A stretch of 64,000 bases of DNA from Methylomicrobium lacus LW14 (GCF_000527095.1 NZ_AZUN01000001.1:1488001-1552000); one strand, 5' to 3'; counted from the first letter of the stretch, positions 17,173-26,255 are shown. Numbers and translations: made by a program. The notes: generated from the letters alone by a model not told the origin.

Positions 17173-19779
17173 TCAAGTCCGCCGCGGCAATTTTGCCTTG
17201 TTATCCCTGCCGCCAACGCGAAACCATAGTGACTTGATCGCTACCAATAGCAGCAAGCTTAAGAAGCCGGCGACTGCGCTTACCGCCAGATCGTCCCAAT
17301 GCAATCGGCCAAAATGGAAAAGCAATTGCGCCGGGCGCCAGAATACAGCCGTCGCCAGGAGCACAATGACACTGCCTAGGAGAATCCAGAGCGAGCGGTT
17401 GGGCCGCAGAAACGCCCGAAACAGAGAAGCTTTGAACGAGCGATTGATCAAAATCAACCCGATGTTCATCAGCACCAGAGAGGTGAAGACCAGCGCGCGC
17501 AAATCCGCCTCTGGCATTCCCATGCGCGACGCGCTGATCAAAACACCAGCCAGGATGGCGAGAACAATCAGACCTTGCAGGATCGCCCATAAAATTCGCT
17601 TCGGCAGCAACAACGGACTCGCGGGATCACGCGGCGGACGCTGCATCACGTCGTCCTCCTCCTTTTCGGCTTCAAACACCACCGAACACGCCGGGTCAAT
17701 CACCATTTCGAGAAAGGCGATATGAATCGGCGTGAGCATCAGCGGCAGCCCCAGCAAAAGCGGCAGGAGCGCAAGACCGGCTATCGGGATATGCACAGCG
17801 ATGATGTACTCAATCGCCTTGCGGAGATTATCGTAGATACGCCGCCCCAAGCGGATCGTTGTCACGATTGAGCCGAAATCATCGTCGAGCAGAACAATTG
17901 CGGAGGCTTCGCGCGCGACGTCAGTGCCGCGCCCGCCCATGGCAATACCGATGTGGGCGGCCTTGATTGCCGGCGCATCGTTTACCCCATCGCCGGTCAT
18001 GGCAACGATCTCACCATTTGCTTTCAGACTCTGGACAATGCGAAGTTTTTGATTGGGCTGGATACGTGCGAATATCGATGTTGATTTTATGCGCAGGGCA
18101 AGACTATCTTCCGACATGGCGTCAATTTCTTCACCGGCCAGCACCTCCGTCGAGTCGAGCCCGGCCTTTAGGCCAATGGCGCGGGCCGTGGCCGGATAGT
18201 CTCCGGTAATCATCACCACCCGGATGCCTGCAGAACGGCATTCGGCGACGGCCACTGGCACATTGGCGCGTATGGGGTCGGCAAATCCAATCAGTCCCAC
18301 ATATTCAAACTCAAAACCGCGAGGCGTTTCCGGCAGGTCGTGTCGCTGCGCGGCATTCACGACGGTCGCCTTGGCGACCCCCAGCACGCGAACTCCATCA
18401 TGCGCCAGTGCATCAACCTGTGCGCGAATTTTAACCAGGCGCTCAGGGGGCAGTTGACACAGCTCCGCTATGGCTTCGAGAGCGCCCTTGGCATAGACCG
18501 TACCGTTTGCATCGCCACCGCTGGACAGTATGTTCGCAACCGCGAACAAATCCGGCCGGAGACCATAAGCACGAATCAGGGTGCGATCGGCGAAGCTGGC
18601 CTTGCTCGCCCCCCCTTGCGCCTCCCAGAGCGCGTGCACGGCCATGTCCATCGGATCGGTGGGTTCGCGCGGACAAGCGAAAAGGGCCGCTTCCAGGATT
18701 TCTCGCGGCTTATCCGATAGCTTATTTTTTTCATCTTGATCCCAGCGCGTCCCCTCGCTGCATAGGGAAACGACCGTCATACGATTTTCGGTGAGCGTGC
18801 CGGTCTTGTCGGTGCATAATACCGTGGTGGCTCCCAGCGTCTCTATCGCTGACGCGCGCCGGGTGAGTACGCGGACCTGGGAAATACGCCACGCTCCCAT
18901 CGCCATGAATACGGTCATGACGAGAGGGAACTCTTCTGGCAGCATGGACATGCCGATCGCGATGCCGCCCAGTATGGCCTCAAGCCAAGAGCCGCGCAGC
19001 AGCCCAAACAATAATACCGTTAGCGATCCTACGAGAGCGCCGATAAGGGCGAAGGTCCTCACAAACGAATGTATCTGGCGTTGTAAACGCGGTTGTTCCG
19101 TTTCGATGGCACCAAGGGCGCGTCCGATTTTGCCCATTTCACTGCGCATGCCGGTCGCGTGCACCCGAGCCTGTCCGGTACCGCGCACCACCAGCGTTCC
19201 CGCAAAGATATAGGGTAAGTCTTCACCGCCCGGCTTCGGCACGGCGCGCTGATCTGGAGTCTTTGCTGAGCCATCCTGAGCCAATTTGCGCACCGGCATG
19301 GATTCGCCGGTCAACAGCGATTCATCGAGCAACAGGTCTTGCGACCAGACCAGAGTGGAATCTGCCGCAATCCGGTCGCCCTCGGAAATAACGATCAGGT
19401 CGTCTCGCACCACCTCCCGGCCGGCAATGAGAATTCTCTTGCCGTCCCGGATGACCAGCGCCCGGGGACTTGCTAGATTTCGCAGTGCTTCCAATACTTT
19501 TTCACTGCGGGTCTCCTGAACAAGGGTGATCATTACCGAGAGGGATGCGAAAATAAGCAAGAGTATGGCTTCTATTCTGTCGCCCATTAAAAAATAGACG
19601 ATACCTCCGCCTATTAGCAGCGCAAACATGGGTTGGCGCAGCACTTCGAACAAGATGCGCCAAAATCCCCGCTTGTCTGACCTAGGCAACTCATTGTATC
19701 CGTCCAGTTTCAGACGTTTTGCCGCCGCTGCACTACTCAGGCCGGTAATGGGTGCATGTTCTTTCATAGAGGGTTCCAT
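17173..19779 (-). CDS. Cation-transporting P-type ATPase
   Basis: An 868-residue P2-type (calcium/sodium-pump-like) ATPase. In order it has an N-terminal cation-ATPase domain (GLSSAAAAKRLKLDGYNELP), transmembrane pair M1-M2, the actuator motif LLTGES, the M4 motif LPEEFPLVM, the phosphorylated Asp324 in CTDKTGTLTENRM, and the hinge MTGDGVNDAPAIKAAHIGIAMG followed by four or more C-terminal helices. PEEFP in M4 replaces the usual PEGLP and marks a bacterial subgroup of uncertain ion, so transport of Ca2+ cannot be asserted. The ribosome site is weak; an alternative ATG four codons downstream is possible. It points the same way as glgX but lies 191 bp upstream. Confidence 0.9.
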   Translation of the reverse strand: MEPSMKEHAPITGLSSAAAAKRLKLDGYNELPRSDKRGFWRILFEVLRQPMFALLIGGGIVYFLMGDRIEAILLLIFASLSVMITLVQETRSEKVLEALRNLASPRALVIRDGKRILIAGREVVRDDLIVISEGDRIAADSTLVWSQDLLLDESLLTGESMPVRKLAQDGSAKTPDQRAVPKPGGEDLPYIFAGTLVVRGTGQARVHATGMRSEMGKIGRALGAIETEQPRLQRQIHSFVRTFALIGALVGSLTVLLFGLLRGSWLEAILGGIAIGMSMLPEEFPLVMTVFMAMGAWRISQVRVLTRRASAIETLGATTVLCTDKTGTLTENRMTVVSLCSEGTRWDQDEKNKLSDKPREILEAALFACPREPTDPMDMAVHALWEAQGGASKASFADRTLIRAYGLRPDLFAVANILSSGGDANGTVYAKGALEAIAELCQLPPERLVKIRAQVDALAHDGVRVLGVAKATVVNAAQRHDLPETPRGFEFEYVGLIGFADPIRANVPVAVAECRSAGIRVVMITGDYPATARAIGLKAGLDSTEVLAGEEIDAMSEDSLALRIKSTSIFARIQPNQKLRIVQSLKANGEIVAMTGDGVNDAPAIKAAHIGIAMGGRGTDVAREASAIVLLDDDFGSIVTTIRLGRRIYDNLRKAIEYIIAVHIPIAGLALLPLLLGLPLMLTPIHIAFLEMVIDPACSVVFEAEKEEDDVMQRPPRDPASPLLLPKRILWAILQGLIVLAILAGVLISASRMGMPEADLRALVFTSLVLMNIGLILINRSFKASLFRAFLRPNRSLWILLGSVIVLLATAVFWRPAQLLFHFGRLHWDDLAVSAVAGFLSLLLLVAIKSLWFRVGGRDNKAKLPRRT

Positions 19780-19792
19780 ATGCCACGGCTCT

Positions 19793-20278
19793 TTATGCGG
19801 CGACTAGGCGCTCGTTGCGCAAGTAATCGATGCAGCGGTCGATGACGGTCCGGTATTCCGGGTGCCGGTCAACAAGCTTGCCAAGGAACATGAGGCAGCG
19901 GCCGCTGACAAAAGCCCAGCCTCCGCCCGGCATATTGGGGCGCTGGATCTGCCAATCGCCCGGTTCGTTCCGCAACTGCTTGGTGGCCAGCCAGCGCAAA
20001 GCGGATTGAAGAGCTTGCAGGAAGTGAGGATGGTGTCCGTGGCGGTCGACTTCCTGTAAGGCCACGGCAGCCAGGCCGGTATCCCAGATGGGGGACACGC
20101 AGGTCTGGCAGTAAACGATATCATCCTTGACGACCAGTAAGCGGTCGATTGATGCCCGGGCGATCCGCCGCTGTTCATTGCCGGCAGGGAATCCTAAGTA
20201 ATCCATGACTTCATAGGCGTTGACCTTGGCCGTGAAGGCAATATCCAGGCCAGAGAGTGTAGAGGCATCTGTTAGCAT
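19793..20278 (-). pseudogene. Doubly deleted squalene-hopene cyclase remnant
   Basis: A 161-codon ORF that aligns with the intact Shc of this window in two blocks. Its first dozen codons and upstream bases resemble the intact start (both read AAAAGTGA-AACAG/GCAGAGG before the ATG). It then jumps from TLSG directly to FTAKVNAYEVMDYLG, which corresponds to about residue 300 of intact Shc. After PNMPGGGWAF it jumps again to VSGRCLMFLGKL, deleting the DxDDTA catalytic motif. The reading frame survives both deletions, so a short protein could be made but cannot cyclise squalene. It sits 13 bp upstream of the ATPase start, in the same direction. Confidence 0.88.
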
Positions 20279-20440
20279 AGTTGATTTTCCTCTGCTTTCA
20301 CTTTTGTTAGGGTTGTCGGTCGGCGCACAGAGGCGATTGTTAAAACTTTGCTGTCGGCGGCGAGCAAGCCTAGGCCAGACAGTAGGAAACGCACATAAAG
20401 CCGCTCGACTTAGCCATCGCTGCATGTCGGGGTATGGACG

Positions 20441-20520
20441 GTGGGAGCGCATTTTAAGCGCGACATGACCGCACTACCGCGAGAACGTAACCTGTGGTCG
20501 CGGTTGCAAACCGCTCCCAC
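20441..20520. repeat. REP-like inverted repeat
   Basis: Arms GTGGGAGCG (20441-20449) and CGCTCCCAC (20512-20520) are perfectly complementary, with further complementary GCG-rich segments between them. GTGGGAGCG ends are typical of REP-type palindromes in gammaproteobacteria. It lies between the shc remnant and an insertion-sequence end relic, in a 336-bp gene-free stretch (20279-20614). Confidence 0.55.
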
Positions 20521-20537
20521 TATCCACATAGCCGACT

Positions 20538-20566
20538 AGTTTCGGGAAGTCATTTTTGGCTAAATC
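20538..20566. repeat. Solo ISAzo13-type terminal repeat (relic)
   Basis: Bases 20538-20566 match the right terminal repeat of the ISAzo13-like element at 30703-30731 in 25 of 29 positions (GTTTCGGGAAGT then ATTTTTG then AAATCC). No transposase lies beside it, so it is a leftover end of a related element. Confidence 0.6.
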
Positions 20567-20614
20567 CTTATTGGACGGTAAACTCCGATGGCTAGGCCGA
20601 CTGTGAACTGATGC

Positions 20615-21007
20615 TTAGGGCTGCACATCAGCTTCCCAGGAAACGCGCGCCGGGCACCATTGCCAGACGCCCAGCGTCACGATCCGGGTCAGCGCGGTTG
20701 GGAAACACATCGCGCGCCCGATGCTCACATCTCGGTTGATCAACTGATTGCTTTCCCCGCACCGCTTGAGGTAATCATCGCTTTTGATCTCATTCAGGTC
20801 GGCGTGCGGCATAAACAACGCCACCACGGGGATTGGCAGCACAGCCAGGGAAGAGTCATCCACCCACTCGGAACCGGAGCAATGCGTGGTGCCTTCAGTG
20901 GCATCGCGCGTGTCATCCTTGATCAGGGATTGGCTACAACCCGACAGAACCAACATAGTCGATAGGATTAGCAGACTCAGTTTGGCGTATAACGTGATAT
21001 GTTTCAT
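20615..21007 (-). CDS. Putative lipoprotein, function unknown
   Basis: A 130-residue protein with a lipoprotein signal peptide: a basic start, a hydrophobic core, then the lipobox LVLSGC with Cys at residue 23. The mature part has a few Cys residues (CSGSEW, RCGES, CFPTA, WCPARV), which could pair in the periplasm. The middle has VLPIPVVALFMPHADLN. No family is recognised. ATG at 21007, with GGAGG upstream, is chosen over an ATG 27 bases earlier because it gives a proper signal peptide. Confidence 0.75.
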   Translation of the reverse strand: MKHITLYAKLSLLILSTMLVLSGCSQSLIKDDTRDATEGTTHCSGSEWVDDSSLAVLPIPVVALFMPHADLNEIKSDDYLKRCGESNQLINRDVSIGRAMCFPTALTRIVTLGVWQWCPARVSWEADVQP

Positions 21008-21305
21008 AAAAACCTCCGGCGGTTTATGCCGCAATCAGGACATTAAGCTAGAAAAATATCTTAGCCGCAATATTGGGCGCCGTCGGTAGGGTAACGTACA
21101 TAAAGCCGTTGTTGGTGATAAGCGGCACCAAATGCCGATTAACTGTGTCTGAGAATATAAGCCCCTTACCTTTACACCAGCAGGTGATAACATGCTATAT
21201 CAACGAGTACAACCCATCGATGTATCGACCGACGGCGATAAACACCGCTTGACTTCCGGTTCACAGCGCTTGTCCTGTAAAGCCAGAATAGCGCACAGAA
21301 GTCTC

Positions 21306-21779
21306 ATGACCCTCCGTAAATGGCTTTCAGGTGTCTCGCGAATAACCCTGATCGGCACCTTGGCTATTGCCGGCTGTACCTCTGAACACTCGGAAGGGAA
21401 AGACAAACTATCGCAGCAAGAGAAAGGGCATGCCACGGCTAAATCTGTTCATAAGGAAGTGGGCGAGGCGTCTTGGTATGGACCGGGATTTCAAGGTCAG
21501 GAGACCGCCAATGGCGAGACCTTTGACCAAAAAGAGATGACGGCCGCCCATCCGAGTTTGCCGATGGGGACCAAGGCCACAGTGACCAACCTCGAGAATG
21601 ACAAGAAGGTCGTTGTCAGAATCAATGACCGTGGGCCCTATGCCGAGGAACGCGTCATCGATCTCTCCCGCGCAGCCGCTAAAAAGCTTGGCATGAAAGA
21701 GGACGGCACCAGCCAGGTCAAGATTGAGACCAAATCTATCAAGAAGAAGGGATCCGCCGACCAATCCAGCAAAAAATAG
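21306..21779 (+). CDS. RlpA-family septal ring lytic transglycosylase-like lipoprotein
   Basis: A 157-residue protein. A lipoprotein signal with lipobox LAIAGC (Cys about residue 23) is followed by a charged linker and a double-psi beta-barrel (about residues 54-140). The barrel has the RlpA motifs GEASWYGPGFQGQETANGE, AAHPSLPMGTKATVTN and VVRINDRGPYAEERVIDLS. Family members cleave naked glycan strands of peptidoglycan; this one lacks a SPOR domain, so it may not be targeted to the septum. It ends in a Lys/Ser tail. ATG at 21306 is preferred to an upstream start because it directly precedes the signal peptide. Confidence 0.85.
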   Translation: MTLRKWLSGVSRITLIGTLAIAGCTSEHSEGKDKLSQQEKGHATAKSVHKEVGEASWYGPGFQGQETANGETFDQKEMTAAHPSLPMGTKATVTNLENDKKVVVRINDRGPYAEERVIDLSRAAAKKLGMKEDGTSQVKIETKSIKKKGSADQSSKK

Positions 21780-22202
21780 GGTGCAAGATAAGACCTTCAC
21801 CATGAACAGCTTCGACTTTAAAGCAATGGTTCCAATTTTCCATTGCTTGTAGTTTGCCATTAAATCATACGCTGAAACTTGCCCATCCCGACGCGCCTGG
21901 CGTTTGGGAATGATGGCGGAAAATTTTTATAGCCTTATCAGCTTACCAGTTATTGCAAAAAATCTGACGCCTCACCGGCAACAGCGTATAGTAGAGATTG
22001 TGAAAACTATCGTTTTTACAATCTCTTGCCCATGCTTTTTCCGCCAACAATACTTAGGCATCCCTAAAGCCGGCGCATAACCCCTCAAATATAGGCCAAA
22101 GCCTATATCCGCCCCTCATTCGGCATAACCGCCACTTTACCCGGTCTCATTCAGCTCGAAACAAACCGTCAGCTCGCTCATCGCCATAAAAGAAGGTAGA
22201 AA
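21780..22202. other. Gene-free interval with two stem-loops
   Basis: About 420 bases without a gene. It holds a 15-bp stem with one mismatch (21993-22007 with 22012-22026, 4-base loop) and a perfect 8-bp stem ATATAGGC/GCCTATAT (22089-22096 with 22101-22108, loop CAAA). Neither has a run of T after it. They may be transcript-end or repeat structures. No homology is recognised. Confidence 0.6.
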
Positions 22203-22658
22203 ATGAATAAAGACCCACCTTTAGTTCTCAACCCTGCTCAAGACCATAGGATTAATCGAAAAGCCGCTACGTATGCAATTTTTGGCGATTTGCTGTTTAT
22301 CGTACTTCCCTTGGTCGTGATTTCAATTGTTGACGTAAGTGTTGGCAGATCGCTATTCGCACTGATTGAAACTCCAGAATTATCATTTGGTGCGGCCGTA
22401 CTATTTGGGCAAACCATTATTAAAGTTGTTTCTGGTTTCGCACATTCAAAACCATCTGGAGCGGAGCAACCTGTCTTTGTAATCGCGATGATTATTGTTT
22501 TTGGCTTGGTTCCGTCGTTGGTTGTACTGGCATTGCTCCTAAGCATAACCCCCATTCCTCATGGCCTACAGATAGCCCAAGCCTGCATTTTTGCCCAGGG
22601 AGTCATCGTATTCTTCACGTTCGGCGTGACTGGACATGCCCAATCTCTTCGCCATTAA
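22203..22658 (+). CDS. Four-helix membrane protein, function unknown
   Basis: A 151-residue hydrophobic protein with four predicted membrane helices (about residues 25-45, 60-80, 90-112 and 122-142) and a polar N-terminus (MNKDPPLVLNPAQDHRINRK). No family is recognised and there are no conserved charged residues within helices that would suggest a transporter. AAGGTAG precedes the ATG, so translation is plausible. It stands alone, followed by a transposase fragment on the other strand. Confidence 0.6.
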   Translation: MNKDPPLVLNPAQDHRINRKAATYAIFGDLLFIVLPLVVISIVDVSVGRSLFALIETPELSFGAAVLFGQTIIKVVSGFAHSKPSGAEQPVFVIAMIIVFGLVPSLVVLALLLSITPIPHGLQIAQACIFAQGVIVFFTFGVTGHAQSLRH

Positions 22659-22672
22659 AACCGGCAGTAAGA

Positions 22673-22990
22673 TCACTCTGCAATCTTGCCTTCGACGTTT
22701 ACAGACTTCGATAAGTACCTATGCAAATCCCAACCGGCTTCCTCCACAGCCTTACGATGTACCGAGGCATTGTCCATAACCACGATGGTCAATTTCTCAG
22801 GACTGCGCGAGCGCACGAAACCGTTCATCGACGCCATGATCTCCTGATGGGTGACCGAGCCGTCCACCGTGTGGAAATAGACTTCTAGCCCTCTAAATCC
22901 AACGATCACACGCCCCCATTTTACCCGGTTTTTTATGCACACCTGCTTCCATCGCCGATTTTGTGATGAAAAGCCTGAGCAATAAATCAT
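22673..22990 (-). pseudogene. IS630-family transposase fragment
   Basis: A 105-codon ORF whose second half reads FHTVDGSVTHQEIMASMNGFV then KLTIVVMDNASVHRKAVEEAGW. This is the central DDE_3 segment of IS630-type transposases, including the second catalytic Asp (VVMDNASVH). The N-terminal helix-turn-helix and the last catalytic Glu region are absent. It is a remnant with no visible terminal repeats. Confidence 0.65.
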
Positions 22991-23008
22991 CCTAACCGGA
23001 CGCAGTCG

Positions 23009-23860
23009 TTATTGTAGTAAGCCCTCGATCGACCGACACTCCTCGTCCGTCAGTTCAAATTCGAAAATCGCCAGGTCTTCCCGTATATGTTGCTCGGAAG
23101 TGGTGCCGGTCAAAGGGATGACGCCGATTTGGGTCAAAAAACGGAAAAACACTTGCGCGCTGCTGCGGCCGTATTTGACGGTCAGAGATTTCACAATCTT
23201 ATCCGCCAACACACCGGGATTGGCGGTCAGCGTCCAGAAGCTTTGATAGATGATGCCGTGCTGCCGGCAAAAATCGCGCAAGCTTCGATCATAATGGGTA
23301 TCGGCATAGAAGCGGTTTTGCAACACCGCAGGTTTGACGGCGGCGGCATCGAATAAAAACGTGAGCGTTGCAAGATCGTAGCAATTGCTGATACCCAGTT
23401 GTTTGGCAACTCCGTCATCACAAGCCCGTTCCATCGCCTGCCAGACTTCCAACAATTGTTGCCGGTTTGCCAAGGGCGAATGCAATACGAGGCAATCCAG
23501 ATAAGATGTTTGCAAATTTTTTAACGAGCATCGAATCGATTGCGCTACCTGATCACTCAGGCTGGCATTCGGGTCATAGGGAATTTTTTGCGGATCGTGA
23601 CCGCCGAGCGGCGTGAACTTGGTTTGAAGATACAAGTCTTCACGCGCCACGATTCCGGCTTGACTGCACGCGGCGATCCCGTCGCCGACACCGACTTCGT
23701 GATAATGTTTGGGCTGACAGGCGGTATCGATACCGCGAAAACCCGCTCGGATAGCCGTTTCCACCAACGCGGCAGATTTTTCCTGCTTCCACGCCGTGCC
23801 GTAAATAATCCGTGGCATTCTGACCCCGAAGGGAGAGTGTAAAAAGTGGTCAGGATTCAT
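23009..23860 (-). CDS. Aldo/keto reductase
   Basis: A 283-residue TIM-barrel NADPH oxidoreductase. The family motifs are GFRGIDTACQPKHYHEVGVG (catalytic Asp and Tyr region), LYLQTKF (catalytic Lys), LDCLVLHSP (His), GISNCYDLATL and VIPLTGTTSEQHIREDL near the C-terminus. The substrate is unknown. ATG at 23860 with GGAG five bases upstream is preferred. The same frame stays open for another 56 codons to 24028 and encodes a helical, charged stretch (MSEALLLALERKQQ) that is not part of the barrel; it could be an N-terminal extension or chance. Upstream and divergent is an orphan antitoxin-like gene. Confidence 0.88.
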   Translation of the reverse strand: MNPDHFLHSPFGVRMPRIIYGTAWKQEKSAALVETAIRAGFRGIDTACQPKHYHEVGVGDGIAACSQAGIVAREDLYLQTKFTPLGGHDPQKIPYDPNASLSDQVAQSIRCSLKNLQTSYLDCLVLHSPLANRQQLLEVWQAMERACDDGVAKQLGISNCYDLATLTFLFDAAAVKPAVLQNRFYADTHYDRSLRDFCRQHGIIYQSFWTLTANPGVLADKIVKSLTVKYGRSSAQVFFRFLTQIGVIPLTGTTSEQHIREDLAIFEFELTDEECRSIEGLLQ

Positions 23861-24138
23861 AAATACTCCAGGACAAAACAAGGCGGGATTTCTGTGTTTG
23901 GGCTCCGGTCTCCTGCTCGCGATTTCCAGCTCGGCTTTTACTTTGGCAACCGAATCAAGTAAATGTTGGCGCATCCATTGATCAGATTGCTGCTTACGCT
24001 CAAGCGCAAGTAAAAGCGCTTCGCTCATTGCAACCTGTAACTCTTCGCCAGTATTTATAACACGACTTTTTTAAAATTTGCCGTCTTTGTGCTAAAGCAC
24101 TAACATTTGCTACCGTTTTAATAGTTTGTGAAATTCTA

Positions 24139-24366
24139 ATGCCCGGCTTACCGATTAAAGACTTCCCGCCCGAATTGCACCGCAGGCGCAAAGAGGAAGC
24201 GAAGCGCCACTATCTCGCCCTGACCCGCCAGGCCTTGGTGCTCTTGGAACAAGCTTTGTCGGCTCAGCCTCGAAAGACGGCCGAACTGCGGCCCAACCCG
24301 CTCAAACCCGCAACAGTTATCTCCTCCGCTGACATCATCCGTGAACTTTGTTTAATTGTTGACTAA
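24139..24366 (+). CDS. Orphan ribbon-helix-helix antitoxin-like protein
   Basis: A 75-residue protein whose first 40 residues (LPIKDFPPELHRRRKEEAK then LALTRQALVLLEQAL) have the beta strand, helix, turn and helix pattern of FitA/VapB/Arc-type antitoxins. The strand would contact DNA and the C-terminal tail would normally bind a VapC-type PIN toxin. Only 134 bases separate it from the next gene and no PIN-domain ORF is present, so the partner toxin appears lost. There is no strong ribosome site before the ATG. Confidence 0.55.
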   Translation: MPGLPIKDFPPELHRRRKEEAKRHYLALTRQALVLLEQALSAQPRKTAELRPNPLKPATVISSADIIRELCLIVD

Positions 24367-24500
24367 CGGCAACCATATTCTCTATTTGGGCAAGCCGTAT
24401 TAAGCCGCATAACCGACGATACAAGACATTCGCCGGAATACGCTGAGCTATTCCACCTTGACATAACACTTCATTCCAAAATCAATTTAAAGCGCACATT

Positions 24501-25295
24501 ATGCTTGCAACATCCATCATTACCCCAGTGTTCGTCCAATTCACCAGTATTTTTGGGTGGGCAATACCGCTTCTACTTTTAATTGCCTTCTTGAAAACAC
24601 GTTTTGTGAAAGGTGTATTCGGTGAATTCCAGGTCAATTGGGCTGCCCGACGGTTTCTTGATAAAAATGTGTACCACTTGTTCAAAAACGTCACCCTGCC
24701 GACAAAGAACGGCACGACTCAGATTGATCATGTGATCGTATCCAAGTACGGCATCTTCGTGATCGAAACCAAGAACATGAAAGGCTGGATATTCGGCGAT
24801 CCGAATCAGAAAACCTGGACGCAAACGATTTACCGACATACCAGCAAATTTCATAACCCGCTGCGTCAGAATCACACGCATATGCAAATACTGCAATCGG
24901 CGCTGGGACTTGATCCGAGCAAGATTTTTTCGCTGGTGGTTTTTGTCGGCGACAGCACCTTCAAAACATCCATGCCGGACAATGTGGTTTCTGGCCGCGG
25001 TTATATCCGTTTTATCAAAAACAAAAAACAAGTTGTTTTGAGCGATAGCGAAATTCGATCGATCTGCGAAAGGATTCAATCTGCCCGGTTAAAGCCTTCG
25101 CTCAAAACGCATATCCGTCATGTCAGATATGTTAAATCGATTGTCGACGGTAAAAAATGGAAAAATAATCAAACCTGCCCGAAATGCGGCAAAGCGATGG
25201 TACTGCGAACCACACGAAACGGCGATACCCCAGGCAAGACATTTATGGGATGCTCCGGATTCCCAAGATGCAGAACAATCAAGCCGATGGCATGA
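24501..25295 (+). CDS. NERD-domain protein with C4 zinc finger
   Basis: A 264-residue protein. One membrane helix (about residues 8-30) is followed by a NERD nuclease-related domain (about 38-150) with GEFQVNWAARRFL, KNGTTQIDHVIVSKYGIFVIETKNMKGWIFGD and NPLRQNHTHMQIL. The Asp and ExK are the restriction-endonuclease-fold residues. The C-terminus has a topoisomerase-type C4 zinc ribbon (CPKCGKAMVLR then GCSGFPRCR). This combination is widespread and presumed to act on DNA near the membrane, but its role is unproven. The start lacks a strong ribosome site; position and length fit the family. Confidence 0.85.
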   Translation: MLATSIITPVFVQFTSIFGWAIPLLLLIAFLKTRFVKGVFGEFQVNWAARRFLDKNVYHLFKNVTLPTKNGTTQIDHVIVSKYGIFVIETKNMKGWIFGDPNQKTWTQTIYRHTSKFHNPLRQNHTHMQILQSALGLDPSKIFSLVVFVGDSTFKTSMPDNVVSGRGYIRFIKNKKQVVLSDSEIRSICERIQSARLKPSLKTHIRHVRYVKSIVDGKKWKNNQTCPKCGKAMVLRTTRNGDTPGKTFMGCSGFPRCRTIKPMA

Positions 25296-25540
25296 GCCTA
25301 AGGCTATTTTCTCTGTAATTAAGACCGCATAAAAACGACTAAAAATCAATAAGTAGCTTTACCAAGATCTAACGTAATAAAATTATGCTAAGATCAGAAA
25401 GGAACTGAGTTAATCCCTATTCTGGATGTTTTTTTCTATCAGAAGAGTGTATTTAGTTGGCGCCATTTAAAAATAGACGCATCATATTTTTATTAGGCGT
25501 GTAGTATTTTTTAGAACCCGAAAAAACCTGAGATAATCTA

Positions 25541-25789
25541 ATGTATACAAAACTGATATTATCATTGTTCTTGGTATCGGCACTGCTGATGGCGACATCT
25601 ACTTGGTTGTATGTAACCAATAATGGTAAAGGAAATAACTGCCAAGGAAATAGTTGCGGTGGGGTGTCCCATAGAGTACCGGAAATTTCAATAACAGGAG
25701 GGGCGAGTGCGATTGCTCTGTTAACTGGTGTTGTTCTATTAATGAAAGAAAGAAAGCGGTCTAGACATTCTTCCAAATCTGACGAATAG
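25541..25789 (+). CDS. Small two-helix membrane protein
   Basis: An 82-residue protein with a signal-like hydrophobic helix (residues 5-25), a short Asn/Gly/Cys loop (NNGKGNNCQGNSCGG), a second hydrophobic helix (about 50-67) and a very basic tail (KERKRSRHS). The two loop Cys residues could form a periplasmic disulfide. No family is recognised. It overlaps the 3' end of a minus-strand ORF containing a broken Fic gene, and its composition supports coding on the plus strand. Confidence 0.55.
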   Translation: MYTKLILSLFLVSALLMATSTWLYVTNNGKGNNCQGNSCGGVSHRVPEISITGGASAIALLTGVVLLMKERKRSRHSSKSDE

Positions 25790-26140
25790 CTAAATCGACT
25801 GACACGCCCATTGTCGTCAGGAAATGGGCGAATATAGGCCAATCGATGGTGCGAAGCGGCCATCTCGATAATCTGCCCCTTACCCATCAATGCCAATCGA
25901 TAGCGTTGCTCGCAGTAGCGCATAAACTCATCAACACGCTCGCAGCGAGGTGGAATATGCCTTCCTCCTACCGAGACATCGTGTTCAGGCTGGGAACGAA
26001 ACTCTCCCAGCTCTATTCGAAAGCCACGATCTCCATTGTCAATCCAAAGCGTAGATTCCGGCACTTCACGGTAAAACTCACTGTGCAGCCAGCGCAAGAA
26101 CTCGGCCGACGCCGGCTCCGGCAAATGCCCTTCCGCTTCT
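25790..26140 (-). pseudogene. Degenerate Fic-domain gene
   Basis: An in-frame segment encodes the core of a Fic AMP-transferase-like protein: LRWLHSEFY, then RIELGEFRSQPEHDVSVGGRHIPP, then VDEFMRYCEQRY, MAASHHRLAYI and the active-site loop. The loop reads IRPFPDDNGR instead of IHPFxDGNGR: the catalytic His is Arg (CGC for CAC) and the first loop Gly is Asp. The N-terminal inhibitory helix and the C-terminal part are missing, replaced by unrelated frame. It cannot be an active AMPylase as read. Confidence 0.75.
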
Positions 26141-26255
26141 CGCCTTTGGCAGGTGAAGGGGTATACAATGATCGGTTTGCAGAGCGAACAAGGATGTAAA
26201 TCAATCCGATGCCGGATTTCCAAATCAATAACGCAAAAATCACCTAGGAGCCGAG

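Noticed and set aside
23861..24028. In-frame 56-codon extension of the aldo/keto reductase
   Set aside because: A strong ribosome site and the normal family start lie at 23860; the extension has no barrel features.
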